A stretch of DNA of 64,000 nt from Chroococcidiopsis sp. CCMEE 29 (GCF_023558375.1 NZ_CP083761.1:1911001-1975000); one strand, 5' to 3'. Shown: positions 44,337-53,750, counted from the first letter of the stretch. The notes: generated by a model not told the origin, from the letters alone. Numbers and translations: made by a program.

Positions 44337-45053
44337 ATGAATCAAAACAATAGATTGATGGACCGTCGCAGTTTTTTGAACTTAACGGGAACTGTCGGAA
44401 TAGGGTTGGTGGCTGCTGGTACGGGAAGTTTATTCTGGAGTATGCAGCCAAAGCGAGCGATCGCAGCCCCGGTGTCGCCTCTATCCCCTGATGCCGCCCT
44501 ACGACGGCTAATGGACGGAAATCAACGGTTTGTGCAGCAAAAAGGCGAGCATCCTGACCAATCACAGGCACGGATCAAAGAAGTTGCCCAGGCACAACAC
44601 CCCTTTGCGGCTCTGTTAAGCTGCGCTGATTCGCGCGTGCCTCCGGAAATTTTATTTGATGAAGGAATTGGTGACTTATTTGACATCCGTGTTGCCGGAA
44701 ATATCGTGACTCCAGAGGTGCTTGGCAGCCTGGAATATGCTGTGGATCTCCTCGACACTCCTTTGATTATGGTTTTAGGTCACGAACGCTGTGGTGCTGT
44801 TACCGCCGCAGTCCAAGGGAAAAGTCTTTCAGGTCATATTGGTTCTTTTGTCAAGGCAATTAAACCAGCTATCTCCGAGACAGAAGGTGAATTAGATCAG
44901 CTGGTTGATCGCGCTGTGGTTGCGAATGTTCAGTATCAGATTGAGAAATTGAAACGAAATTCAACCATCCTGTCTCAAGGATTGCTAGATGGTAAGCTCA
45001 AAATTGTCGGAGGTCGCTACGACCTTGATACTGGAGAGGTCACCCTGATTTAG
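44337..45053 (+). CDS. Beta-class carbonic anhydrase with Tat-type signal peptide
   Basis: A 238-residue enzyme interconverting CO2 and HCO3-. The N-terminus MDRRSFLNLTGTVGIGLVAA has a twin-arginine motif (Arg 10-11) before a hydrophobic stretch, predicting export to the periplasm or thylakoid lumen (EcaB-like). The zinc ligands are Cys 96, His 149 and Cys 152, with Asp 98 and Arg 100 in SCADSRVPPE. The start is 6 bases after sbtB, making a three-gene carbon-uptake operon. A role in supplying bicarbonate to SbtA or trapping leaked CO2 is inferred. Confidence 0.92.
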   Translation: MNQNNRLMDRRSFLNLTGTVGIGLVAAGTGSLFWSMQPKRAIAAPVSPLSPDAALRRLMDGNQRFVQQKGEHPDQSQARIKEVAQAQHPFAALLSCADSRVPPEILFDEGIGDLFDIRVAGNIVTPEVLGSLEYAVDLLDTPLIMVLGHERCGAVTAAVQGKSLSGHIGSFVKAIKPAISETEGELDQLVDRAVVANVQYQIEKLKRNSTILSQGLLDGKLKIVGGRYDLDTGEVTLI

Positions 45054-45061
45054 AGGCTGGA

Positions 45062-46000
45062 TCAGTTAAGTGGTGGGATAAACTCTTGCACTCGCTGCCA
45101 CACTTGCTGTAACAAATCTGGAGAATCTGCATCAAACCATTCTATTTGAGGGTAAGCGCGAAACCAGGTACGCTGTCGCTTGGCAAATTGGCGAGTGTGC
45201 AAAACTGTTAATTGCTTAGCTTTAGTAAGAGTGATTTCACCAGCAAGATGTTGTTTCATTTCTCGATATCCCAGCGTGTCTAGCAAGGGTAGAGCAACAC
45301 CATATTTATGACAAAGATTCTCCACTTCAGCTACCAAGCCAGCTGCTATCATCTGCTCGGTACGCTGTTCAATGCGATCGCTAAGACGATCGCAGTCTAA
45401 ACCAATCTGCAAAATGGGATAATTGGGTGGATTCTCCCCTTGCTGTTCAGAAATCGGACGACCAGTGACGTAAAATACTTCCAATGCTCGTAAAGTTCGC
45501 ACAGGATCGTTGGCATGAATCTTTTGGGCAGCAACTGGATCAACTTGTTGCAGCATGGCATAGAGTTGCTTTTGACCGAGAGACTGAAGTTGCGATCGCA
45601 ATTCTGGCTGAGGCGCCACCCTCGGAATTTTTAACCCCTGCACAATGGAACGAATGTATAACCCAGTCCCCCCAACCAATAAGAGAGCAGGGGGAGCAGG
45701 GGAGGCGGGGGAAGCAGGGGGAGAAGCAATTAAGGCTTGGGCTTGCTGTTGGTAGTCTGCTACGGTTAAAGTCTTTGTTGGATCGCAAATATCAATCAAG
45801 TAGTGCGGTACTAGCTGTTGTTCCGCGGCTGTTGGCTTAGCGGTGCCAATATCAAAATCACGGTATACTTGACGCGAATCGGCACTGAGAATTACAGAAT
45901 TTAGCTGTTGAGCTAAACTCAAGGCTAGCCCCGACTTGCCAGTGGCAGTGGGACCGCAAATTGTAATCAAACCAAATTTCAAATAATTTGTTGGGTACAT
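45062..46000 (-). CDS. miaA: tRNA dimethylallyltransferase
   Basis: This enzyme adds dimethylallyl to A37 of tRNAs reading UNN codons. It has 312 residues. The P-loop is GPTATGKSGLAL (about 16-27), and the substrate region has SADSRQVYRDFDIGTAKP. The ATP-site strand ALLLVGGTGLYIRSI follows an odd insertion: residues about 91-106 (IASPPASPASPAPPAL) are encoded by GGGGGAGCA repeats at 45683-45724. FVGGTG-type spacing is otherwise normal, so the Pro/Ala/Ser loop is probably tolerated. It is convergent with the sbt operon. Confidence 0.94.
   Translation of the reverse strand: MYPTNYLKFGLITICGPTATGKSGLALSLAQQLNSVILSADSRQVYRDFDIGTAKPTAAEQQLVPHYLIDICDPTKTLTVADYQQQAQALIASPPASPASPAPPALLLVGGTGLYIRSIVQGLKIPRVAPQPELRSQLQSLGQKQLYAMLQQVDPVAAQKIHANDPVRTLRALEVFYVTGRPISEQQGENPPNYPILQIGLDCDRLSDRIEQRTEQMIAAGLVAEVENLCHKYGVALPLLDTLGYREMKQHLAGEITLTKAKQLTVLHTRQFAKRQRTWFRAYPQIEWFDADSPDLLQQVWQRVQEFIPPLN
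45683..45724. repeat. GGGGGAGCA repeat inside miaA
   Basis: Four to five degenerate units in frame with miaA, encoding Ser-Pro-Pro-Ala type residues. It belongs to the same family as 34581, 56303 and 57083. Confidence 0.85.
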
Positions 46001-46126
46001 CCCCTAAATAAATTGCTCCTCAGAATGTGCTAGAGCCGTCTTTAAGGCTTTTGTGTTAAAATTTTGGAGTGATTTTATATTTTATATGCCGCTGGGCGAC
46101 GTTAAACCAATTAATGGAGATCTCTC

Positions 46127-49100
46127 ATGACGAGTAGCTACAGTGCCGATCAGATTCAAGTTCTGGAAGGTCTGGAACCCGTCCGTAAACGACCGGGAAT
46201 GTATATCGGTTCCACTGGTCCGCGAGGACTCCATCATTTAGTTTACGAGGTAGTAGACAACTCGATCGATGAAGCTTTAGCTGGATACTGCACTCATATA
46301 GAAATAGACCTAAACGCCGATGGTTCCGTTACAGTCACAGATGACGGTCGCGGCATTCCGACCGATACCCATCCTCAAACTGGCAAATCAGCGCTGGAGA
46401 CCGTAATGACGGTGCTTCATGCCGGGGGCAAGTTTGGCGGTGGTGGCTATAAAGTTTCTGGTGGTCTGCACGGTGTTGGTATTTCTGTTGTCAACGCCTT
46501 GTCCGAGATGGTCGAAGTCACTGTCTGGCGAGACAAGCAGGTTTACACACAGCGCTTTGAGCGCGGTATCCCCGTTACTGAACTGCAAGCAAAGCCATAC
46601 AAAGAACTCCGCACTGGGACTTCAGTTACATTCAAGCCTGACCTAGATATCTTCACCACCAATGGCACAGAGTTTGATTACATCACTCTAGCTGGCCGCC
46701 TGCGCGAGTTGGCGTATTTGAATGCTGGTGTCAAAATCACCTTTACTGACCATCGCCTTGAACTGCTGAAAAGCAACGAGCCGAAAGTACAAACCTATGA
46801 GTACAAAGGCGGCATTCGAGAATATGTTGCCTATATGAACCGCGACAAGCAACCGCTGCATGAGGAAATCATCTATGTGCAGGGAGAACGCAACAATGTG
46901 CAAGTCGAGGTTTCATTGCAGTGGTGTACCGATGCTTACACGGATAATTTGTTGGGCTTTGCGAATAACATCCGTACCGTTGATGGCGGTACTCACCTGG
47001 AAGGGTTAAAAACTGTTTTAACTCGCACCTTAAATGCGATCGCTCGCAAGCGCAACAAAATTAAAGAAAAAGAAGATAATCTCAGTGGAGAACACGTTCG
47101 GGAAGGATTGACAGGAGTAATTTCTGTCAAAGTCCCCGATCCAGAATTTGAAGGTCAAACCAAGACTAAATTAGGCAATACCGAGGTGCGGGGAATTGTT
47201 GATTCGCTAGTGGGAGAAGTTCTCACCGAGTACCTGGATTTTCATCCTGGTATAGCCGATGCCATCTTGGATAAAGCGATTCAAGCCTTTAAAGCCGCAG
47301 AAGCCGCCCGTCATGCCCGTGAGTTAGTGCGGCGTAAGTCGGTGCTGGAGTCTTCTCCCTTACCCGGTAAGTTAGCTGATTGTAGTTCCAGAGACCCCAG
47401 AGAGTCAGAGATCTTCATCGTGGAAGGGGATTCAGCGGGTGGGTGCTTTTCTGGAGATACGCTAATTGCACTGGCTGATGGGCGATCGCTCAGTTTCAAA
47501 GAAATTGTGGCTGAACAAGCGATGGGGAAAGAGCATTTTTGCTACACCATTCGCCATGATGGAACTATCAGTCTAGAACGCATCATCAATGCTCGGATGA
47601 CCAAGGCAGATGCCGAGGTGATTAAGGTAACATTGGATAACGGAGAAACCATTATCTGCACACCCGATCACCGGTTTATGTTGCGGGATGGTAGCTACAA
47701 GCCAGCAGCATCGCTGACAGCAGATGATTCGCTGATGCCGCTTTATCAGAAGCTGTCTGACAAAAGTGAACTAGGAATTACCATTGATGGCTACGAGATG
47801 GTTTGGAATCCGCGTTCCGATTCTTGGCTTTTTACTCACTTACTAGCTGACTGGTATAACCGTTGGCAAGGTGTCTATAAGCTTACAGACGGCGAACACT
47901 GTCATCATGTTGATTTCAACAAGCTCAACAACAACCCCACAAACCTTCTACGTTTGCCTGCTAATGAACATCTGGCGCTACACCGCATACATCTTGAACA
48001 AACACTGCATCGGCAAGATGTGATTGATAAATGCCGCGAAATTCGCCAAAGCAACGAGTTTCGGGCCATGATGAGCCAACGGATGCGGCAACCGGAAACG
48101 CGGCAGATTCTCTCAGAACAGGCGAAGGAGCAGTGGGAAGACGAAGCTTACAAAGCCTACATGACTGGCAAGTGGCGCGAGTTTTATGACAGTAATGACA
48201 CCTATCGCACTTCAAATCGCGAACAGTTAAACCAAGCGCAACAAAAATATTGGAATAATGCAGCAAACTGCCTAGCTCAGGCTGAACGTGTTCGTAATCA
48301 TTTTGCTAATAATCCTGAAGCACGAGAGATCCATTCACAGCTAGCCAAGCAGCAGTGGCAAGATCGGGCTTTGGTGGAGTGGAGGCGAGAAAAAACACAG
48401 GAACAATGGACACCTGAATTTCGTGCCAAACGTCTAGCGGCGTTAAACCAAACCTACTATCGCAAAACGATTGTAGCTCTTAAACAAATTGAAATTCAGC
48501 AAGGTCAGCTGGATTTAGATGCTTACCACGCCTTCCGGATCGCAAAGCGAGATAAGTCGCTGTTAAGGTTTGAGACATTCTGCGACCGCTACTTTGAGGG
48601 TAATGCAGCACTAGCGCGTGAAGCAGTTGCTAACTACAACCACCGTGTTGTTTCCATTGAACGCTTAGAGGAGCTGATAGACGTTTACGACATCGAAGTT
48701 CCACACACACATAACTTTGCTTTAGCAAGTGGTGTGTTTGTCCATAACAGCGCCAAGCAAGGACGCGATCGCCGCTTCCAAGCCATTCTTCCCCTACGCG
48801 GCAAAATCCTCAATATTGAGAAAACTGACGATGCCAAAATCTACAAAAATACCGAAATCCAGGCTCTAATCACCGCGCTTGGACTGGGTGTTAAAGGTGA
48901 GGAATTCGATGCTTCCCAGCTGCGCTATCACCGCATTGTCGTTATGACGGATGCTGATGTTGATGGAGCGCACATCAGAACGCTGTTGCTGACGTTCTTC
49001 TATCGCTATCAACGATCGCTGATCGAGCAGGGTTACATTTATATTGCCTGTCCGCCATTGTATAAAGTCGAGCGAGGACGCAATCACTACTATTGCTACA

Positions 49101-49375
49101 GCGATCGCGAAAAAGACAACCTGATCCAACACGAGTTCCCTGGCAATGCCAACTACACCATCCAGCGGTTTAAAGGATTAGGTGAAATGATGCCACAGCA
49201 GTTGTGGGAAACTACGATGAACCCGCAAACCCGCACTTTAAAACAAGTTGAGGTGGAGGATGCCGCTGAAGCAGATCGGATCTTTACCGTGTTGATGGGC
49301 GATCGCGTCGCACCTCGCCGCGAATTCATTGAAACCTATGGTTCGCGCCTCAGCCTCACGGATCTAGATATCTAG
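46127..49375 (+). CDS. gyrB: DNA gyrase subunit B containing an intein
   Basis: ATPase subunit of gyrase, which introduces negative supercoils. The open frame is 1082 residues. Removing the intein (residues 440-874) leaves 647, the usual length. The GHKL ATPase motifs are EVVDNSIDEALAGY, DDGRGIP, GGKFGGGGYKVSGGLHGVG. The TOPRIM domain begins EIFIVEGDSAGG, is broken by the intein, and resumes SAKQGRDRRFQAILPLRGK with VVMTDADVDGAHI. The C-terminus QRFKGLGEMMPQQLWETTMN is intact. Splicing is needed for function because the insertion lies in the active-site TOPRIM motif. Confidence 0.97.
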   Translation: MTSSYSADQIQVLEGLEPVRKRPGMYIGSTGPRGLHHLVYEVVDNSIDEALAGYCTHIEIDLNADGSVTVTDDGRGIPTDTHPQTGKSALETVMTVLHAGGKFGGGGYKVSGGLHGVGISVVNALSEMVEVTVWRDKQVYTQRFERGIPVTELQAKPYKELRTGTSVTFKPDLDIFTTNGTEFDYITLAGRLRELAYLNAGVKITFTDHRLELLKSNEPKVQTYEYKGGIREYVAYMNRDKQPLHEEIIYVQGERNNVQVEVSLQWCTDAYTDNLLGFANNIRTVDGGTHLEGLKTVLTRTLNAIARKRNKIKEKEDNLSGEHVREGLTGVISVKVPDPEFEGQTKTKLGNTEVRGIVDSLVGEVLTEYLDFHPGIADAILDKAIQAFKAAEAARHARELVRRKSVLESSPLPGKLADCSSRDPRESEIFIVEGDSAGGCFSGDTLIALADGRSLSFKEIVAEQAMGKEHFCYTIRHDGTISLERIINARMTKADAEVIKVTLDNGETIICTPDHRFMLRDGSYKPAASLTADDSLMPLYQKLSDKSELGITIDGYEMVWNPRSDSWLFTHLLADWYNRWQGVYKLTDGEHCHHVDFNKLNNNPTNLLRLPANEHLALHRIHLEQTLHRQDVIDKCREIRQSNEFRAMMSQRMRQPETRQILSEQAKEQWEDEAYKAYMTGKWREFYDSNDTYRTSNREQLNQAQQKYWNNAANCLAQAERVRNHFANNPEAREIHSQLAKQQWQDRALVEWRREKTQEQWTPEFRAKRLAALNQTYYRKTIVALKQIEIQQGQLDLDAYHAFRIAKRDKSLLRFETFCDRYFEGNAALAREAVANYNHRVVSIERLEELIDVYDIEVPHTHNFALASGVFVHNSAKQGRDRRFQAILPLRGKILNIEKTDDAKIYKNTEIQALITALGLGVKGEEFDASQLRYHRIVVMTDADVDGAHIRTLLLTFFYRYQRSLIEQGYIYIACPPLYKVERGRNHYYCYSDREKDNLIQHEFPGNANYTIQRFKGLGEMMPQQLWETTMNPQTRTLKQVEVEDAAEADRIFTVLMGDRVAPRREFIETYGSRLSLTDLDI
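47444..48748 (+). mobile_element. GyrB intein with HNH homing endonuclease domain
   Basis: A 435-residue protein intron between GDSAGG and SAKQGRD. It begins CFSGDTLIALADG (Cys 1 nucleophile), with TPDH block B about 80 residues in, and ends with VYDIEVPHTHNFALAS and VHN before Ser. The penultimate His and final Asn are intact, so splicing competence is likely. The central part has an HNH motif, HCHHVDFNKLNNNPTNLLRL, and repeated NUMOD-like segments (REIRQSNEFRAMMSQRM, REIHSQLAKQQWQD). An intact endonuclease would allow homing. Confidence 0.93.
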
Positions 49376-49383
49376 TAAGCTTA

Positions 49384-49403
49384 CCCCGGCGCTTCAGCCG
49401 GGG
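49384..49403 (+). terminator. Terminator-like hairpin after gyrB
   Basis: CCCCGGC-GCTTCA-GCCGGGG followed by GGCTTTCGCC. It has no strong T-run. It resembles the GGGGGCTT-flanked hairpin at 53979, so it may be a dispersed hairpin element used as a terminator. Confidence 0.6.
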
Positions 49404-49496
49404 GCTTTCGCCTTAGCGCCCAGAGCCGAAATTTTCAGTAGCCCTGATCCATAACGTTGTTGCCCATATTTATCAACAAATAAGCTATTTCACGAG

Positions 49497-50386
49497 GGTA
49501 GTGTTTTAGATTTGTTAAATAAAGGTTTGAAAGAGGCAGATAAACTAAAATTTAATCAACAGATTAAAGAGAAAGTATGACTGTTTGGCTAGCCGTCCAC
49601 TGCCCTCACTGCCAAAGTACAGATGTGAAAAAGCATGGGACATCATCAAATGGCAAACGACGTTATCGTTGCTTGAATTTGGATTGTCCGTATGCAACCT
49701 TTAGTCAAACCATCGATTACCCAGGTCGGAGACCAGAGGTCAAGCAACAGATTATTGAAATGACTTTGAATGGCAGTGGGGTGAGAGACATAGCTCGGGT
49801 GCTGCATGTGAGCACAGCTACAGTCATCCAAGAATTAAAAAAAAATCCCCAATTACAACGCGTCAATCAGGAGCTGTTGAGCCAGCTGCAACTCGACCAA
49901 GTGGAGGTAGTAGTCAAGCAGGCCCAAACAGTTGATGAACCTGGAGTAGAAGAATCTGAACTGGATGAGATGTGGAGCTACGTGGGGAAGAAGACAAATC
50001 CTCGATGGTTATGGCATGCGATTGACCGCAAGACAGGGAAAGTACTAGCTTATGTCTTTGGAGCGCGAAAAGATGAAGTTTTCCTTCAACTTAAGGCATT
50101 ATTAGAACCGTTTGGAATCAAACGATATTGCACGGATGGATGGGGAGCATACGAACGGCATTTACCACTTGAGCTGCATGAGGTAGGGAAGCAAAAAACC
50201 CAGAGGATTGAACGCAAGCATTTGAGGCTGAGAACGAGAATTAAACGACTAATGCGCAAGACAATTTGCTTTTCCAAAACTGAGTTTATGCATGATTTGG
50301 TAATTGGGTTGTTTATCAATCGCTATGAATTTGGTCTACCAATTTAGCGTAAATTTAGCGCAAATTAACAAATCTAAAACACTACC
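49497..50386 (+). mobile_element. IS1-family insertion sequence
   Basis: 890 bp bounded by perfect 22-bp inverted repeats (GGTAGTGTTTTAGATTTGTT and AA at 49497-49518, its complement at 50365-50386). It carries one transposase gene and no passenger. I see no matching 8-9 bp target duplication at the flanks (TTTCACGAG against AAATATTTA), so the flanks may have recombined or aged. Confidence 0.88.
49577..50347 (+). CDS. IS1-family transposase, single ORF
   Basis: A 256-residue DDE transposase. The N-terminal zinc ribbon is CPHCQSTDVKKHG then CLNLDC (about 9-35). An HTH follows (GSGVRDIARVLHVSTATVIQ). The catalytic domain has ESELDEMWSYVGKK, YCTDGWGAYERHL and KTQRIERKHLRLRTRIKRL. InsA-like and InsB-like parts are fused in one frame, so no programmed frameshift is needed, as is common in cyanobacterial IS1 elements. 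It appears intact. Confidence 0.92.
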   Translation: MTVWLAVHCPHCQSTDVKKHGTSSNGKRRYRCLNLDCPYATFSQTIDYPGRRPEVKQQIIEMTLNGSGVRDIARVLHVSTATVIQELKKNPQLQRVNQELLSQLQLDQVEVVVKQAQTVDEPGVEESELDEMWSYVGKKTNPRWLWHAIDRKTGKVLAYVFGARKDEVFLQLKALLEPFGIKRYCTDGWGAYERHLPLELHEVGKQKTQRIERKHLRLRTRIKRLMRKTICFSKTEFMHDLVIGLFINRYEFGLPI

Positions 50387-50477
50387 AAATATTTATTCTC
50401 CAGTCCCTAGAGACTAGCCTCTAGTCCCTAGTCCATAAGCACTAAGTTAATTAGCATTATTTCAAGGAGAAAAAAGT

Positions 50478-51470
50478 ATTAAATTTAGCAGTTTCATCAA
50501 GCTATTTTTACTAGGAATTGTTTCTATCATTTTGTTTTGGGCTTGTTATGGTAATATTTCTCAAAATAGCTCAAGCAAAATTGATACCGCCTATCCTACT
50601 TCCCAATTACCAGTAGCCACACGAGTAGTAAAACACGCTGGAGGTGAAACAAAGATTCCCGTTAAACCCCAACGCATCATCACATTACATGACTCGACTA
50701 TCCTCGATCCTGTATTGGCTTTGGGTGTGAAACCGATTGGTGTGGCGACCTATGCCCCTAAGCAAGGAGTTTTATTTCGTGGTATAAGCGATGATCAAGT
50801 GACGGGTATCCCGCAAGTTGGCAGTGCATTCCAGCCTTCTCTAGAGAGAATTCTCATGCTCAAACCCGACTTAATTTTAGGACGTGAATATCAACAAGAT
50901 ATTTACAATATGCTTGCTAATATTGCTCCTACAGTATTGGTTGACTGGAAAAGTTTTAATTCTTTTCAGGATAATTTTCGCTACATTGCCCAAATATTAG
51001 GTGAAGACGAACAAGCCAAGCTGGTACTAAATCAGTACCAAGAACGGATTCAAGAGTTCCAATGCCGCATGGGCAAGCGGTTACAGGAAATAGAAGTATC
51101 TGTGATCGGATTTTCTGGACAAAATATTAAATCCTTTAATAGTCGTGACGCTGTATTTAACCAAGTTCTTGATGATTTAGGTATAAAGCGCCTGCCCATT
51201 CAGAAAAATCAAAAACAAAGGTATTTGGAATTGAGTATAGAATATTTAACTGAGTATGATGCAGATGTTTTGTTTGTAATTAATGAGTCCAGCACTAAAC
51301 CACTATCTTACTTAAAAAATTCTATTTGGTCTCGACTTAAAGCCGTACAAAATAAACAGATTTATGAGGTTGATAAAGGTAATTGGTTTGCTGCTGGTCC
51401 TTTAGGAGTTAATAAGATTATTGACGATTTGTTCAAGTACTTAGTGAACTCAGAAACTACTAGACCGTAG
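50478..51470 (+). CDS. Iron-siderophore ABC transporter substrate-binding lipoprotein, AUU start
   Basis: A type III periplasmic binding protein (FecB/FhuD-like) of about 330 residues. KPQRIITLHDSTILDPVLAL, GIPQVGSAFQPSLERILMLK and PDLILGREYQQD are the lobe motifs. The TTG at 50532 would leave no signal peptide. In the same frame upstream the DNA encodes KFSSFIKLFLLGIVSIILFW then AC, a proper lipoprotein signal with Cys 23. That frame opens at ATT 50478, 8 bases after AAGGAG. No ATG, GTG or TTG lies between it and the preceding stop at 50448. The start is thus AUU, or the gene is a start-codon mutant. Confidence 0.8.
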   Translation: MKFSSFIKLFLLGIVSIILFWACYGNISQNSSSKIDTAYPTSQLPVATRVVKHAGGETKIPVKPQRIITLHDSTILDPVLALGVKPIGVATYAPKQGVLFRGISDDQVTGIPQVGSAFQPSLERILMLKPDLILGREYQQDIYNMLANIAPTVLVDWKSFNSFQDNFRYIAQILGEDEQAKLVLNQYQERIQEFQCRMGKRLQEIEVSVIGFSGQNIKSFNSRDAVFNQVLDDLGIKRLPIQKNQKQRYLELSIEYLTEYDADVLFVINESSTKPLSYLKNSIWSRLKAVQNKQIYEVDKGNWFAAGPLGVNKIIDDLFKYLVNSETTRP

Positions 51471-51622
51471 TGCCTTAAATGATGTGCAAGGGCATGTCTT
51501 CGCTGCTCGTTACCCCAGATTATGGCTTCAGTACAGGATAGCTGATCAGCAATTCAAAATTCACCAAAAATCAAAATCAAGGCGTGCTTTCAAATAACTG
51601 AATGAATTTAAAGCAGGTGAAT

Positions 51623-52522
51623 ATGTCAATCAACGAGACTCTTAGCGATTGCCGTTTCTGCTCAGTTCTTTCCCAGGCTAATGGTGAAGACCCCATTGGC
51701 TCAGCGGGAACACCGGAACACTACCTCATTATTGAGGCAGCACCTCCTTGGTCAGTAGAAATTTGGCTCGAACCTCAGCCAATGCCACAGCAAGTTCTCG
51801 ATGCTTTGAGTTTTGTTTGGGAGCGTGGAGTGAAGATTCGGCAATTAGCAATTGCTCCAGACTGCGAGTACTCCCAACCAGGTTATACCCGCATCCTCTA
51901 CTATCGCCGACCAGCAGGGTTATTTGCCAAGTTTCAGAAGCTGGAGTTCATTGTACCTGATGACTTAGTAGGCTCTTTGGCAATTGCTTTACTGAAACAG
52001 CCGAATGATTTGCCGTCTTTTGAGCAATATCGGCAAAAAACAGACCACATTCGGGAGCTCCTGGTTTGCAATCATGGCAATCACGATGCGGCTTGTGGCA
52101 AGTTTGGTTATCCCATATACAAAAAATTGCGCTCTGAGTATGCGGCTTCTGGCGGTCAACTGCGTGTATGGCGATGCAGCCATTTTGGGGGTCACCAGTT
52201 CGCACCTACCCTAATTGACCTGCCTTATGGACACTACTGGGGTCATTTGCAGCCAGAAATGTTGGATCTCCTTGTTCGGCGGAATGGTTCTGTCAAAGGA
52301 CTATACCCGTTCTACCGGGGTTGGGCTGGTTTATCCAAGTTTGAGCAAATCGTGGAACGAGAGATATGGATGCAAGAGGGCTGGGACTGGCTCAACTACC
52401 ACAAGGCAGGTCAAGTGCTGGCGAGCGATGAAGCGAACGAGAAGAAGTACGCTGACTGGGCTGAGGTACGTATCGACTTCACAACTCCCGACGGGAGCAT
52501 GTCTGGGGCATATGAAGCCAGA
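51623..52522 (+). pseudogene. Sucrase/ferredoxin-like protein, 5' part, cut by a transposon
   Basis: A thioredoxin-like [2Fe-2S] ferredoxin family protein. CRFCSVLSQANGEDPIGSAG opens it. The cluster region has CNHGNHDAACGKFGYPIYKK and VWRCSHFGGHQFAPTLIDLP. The start at ATG 51623 has AGGTGA 3-4 bases upstream. ATG 51602 is possible. The native frame ends at AGA 52522. Beyond it a 31-codon tail comes from the inserted element. The missing 37 residues are at 53839-53952, so the full protein was about 337 residues. The truncated form may still fold. Confidence 0.88.
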
Positions 52523-52530
52523 GTAAACTA

Positions 52531-52558
52531 CTCCCCGCTTGCTACGCAGAGCAGGGAG
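52531..52558 (-). repeat. Right-end hairpin of the TnpB element
   Basis: CTCCCCGCTTGC and its imperfect complement GCAGAGCAGGGAG pair around TACG. It overlaps the last codons of tnpB, as expected for the right end and the 3' part of the guide RNA. Confidence 0.7.
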
Positions 52559-53750
52559 CTTTCAATAGCCCTCCAGCAGCCTCGTCCAAAGAACAAGACA
52601 ACCAGGAACCTTTAGGCGAGTTTACAAAAGCCGCCCCAAGCAGAGCAATTACCAAAGAGCCGTTGGTATCTGCATCTCCAATCCAACCACAGGAGTGATT
52701 AACGCACTTAAATTTCTTATTGGTTCTTACACCAATATGCAGACAGCAATTGCACGTTTGCGATGTATACGCTGGGGGAACAGCGATTACTTTTACCCCT
52801 TCTTTAACACCCTTATACTCTAGGAAAATTCGCAGCTGATGAAAAGCCCAAGAATTAGAACGTCTGCGCTCCGTTTTGTTTCTTGGTTGCTCATTTGTGC
52901 TACGCCGTATTCCCGTCAAGTCTTCTATCGCAACCGTGCTACTACTTTTCTTGGCTTCGGCAATTATGCTCTTGCTGATATTATGATTCAGCCATTGCTG
53001 AAATCTTCTCTCTCTTCCCGATAACCGTTTCAACGCCTGTCTCGCCCGACGGCGAGTAGACCTTGTGCCTTGAGAAGCCTTGCGCTGTAAAGAAGCTCTA
53101 ACTCTGGCGTATTTATCCCGAATTTTTGTTATTTGTTTTCCATCCCAACCTTTATCTGTACTGGTTTTAGCAATTTCCCTGCGACCAAAATCTACACCGA
53201 TTACATTTGTTGTTCGGTTTGGTTCTGGAGCCTCAAATTTTAACTGAATATGCACGTAAAAATAACCATCTCGGTGTAAGCAGACTTGAGCCGATGTTGG
53301 CTTGTGTCCTGCCAATTTACCGCGATGGTAGTTACTAGCATTTAGAGAAATTCTTTCTCTCCCCCTAACCGTACTTAAACTAACCGTCCAGTCTTTTTAT
53401 CTAAAGGTGAAAGTATCCTTGTCGCAGTTAAAGCTAGTTGGTTTAAAACCTTTGACTTTCTTGCCTTTGTGCTTGGCAGTTAAACGATTAGCCCCAACTC
53501 TAGCGCAAGCCCTGATGATATGGTTCGACACCAAGTTGAACTTGTTCTTAGCATCGTTGTATATGACTGCTTGGATTGAGTTGCGATTAGTTAAAGTTGG
53601 CTTAACGGAAGAATTGATGAATTCACAGCATAACGCGAACTGGGTTGCAGTTTCCTTCAATTTGGCATACTGTTCAGAGGTAGGTTGAAGTCTTACAACT
53701 AGCGTCAATACTTGATTCATGCATATAATAATACCGCGCTTTGTAGGCAC
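52542..53750 (-). pseudogene. tnpB: tnpB with one in-frame premature stop
   Basis: A 402-codon RNA-guided-nuclease-type TnpB interrupted by a TAA (53397-53399, codon 118 from 53750). Both parts are in the same frame, so a point mutation explains it. The start is probably ATG 53720 (MNQVLTLVVRLQPTSEQ). The RuvC residues are present: Asp in VIGVDFGRRE, Glu in VAIEDLTGIR, Asp in GDADTNGS. The zinc finger is CNCC and CVNHSC. The C-terminus reads into the right-end hairpin. Without the stop it would look functional. The guide RNA should overlap the right end. Confidence 0.88.

Noticed and set aside
49488-50395. Target-site duplication for the IS1 element
   Set aside because: The 9-base flanks (TTTCACGAG and AAATATTTA) do not match.
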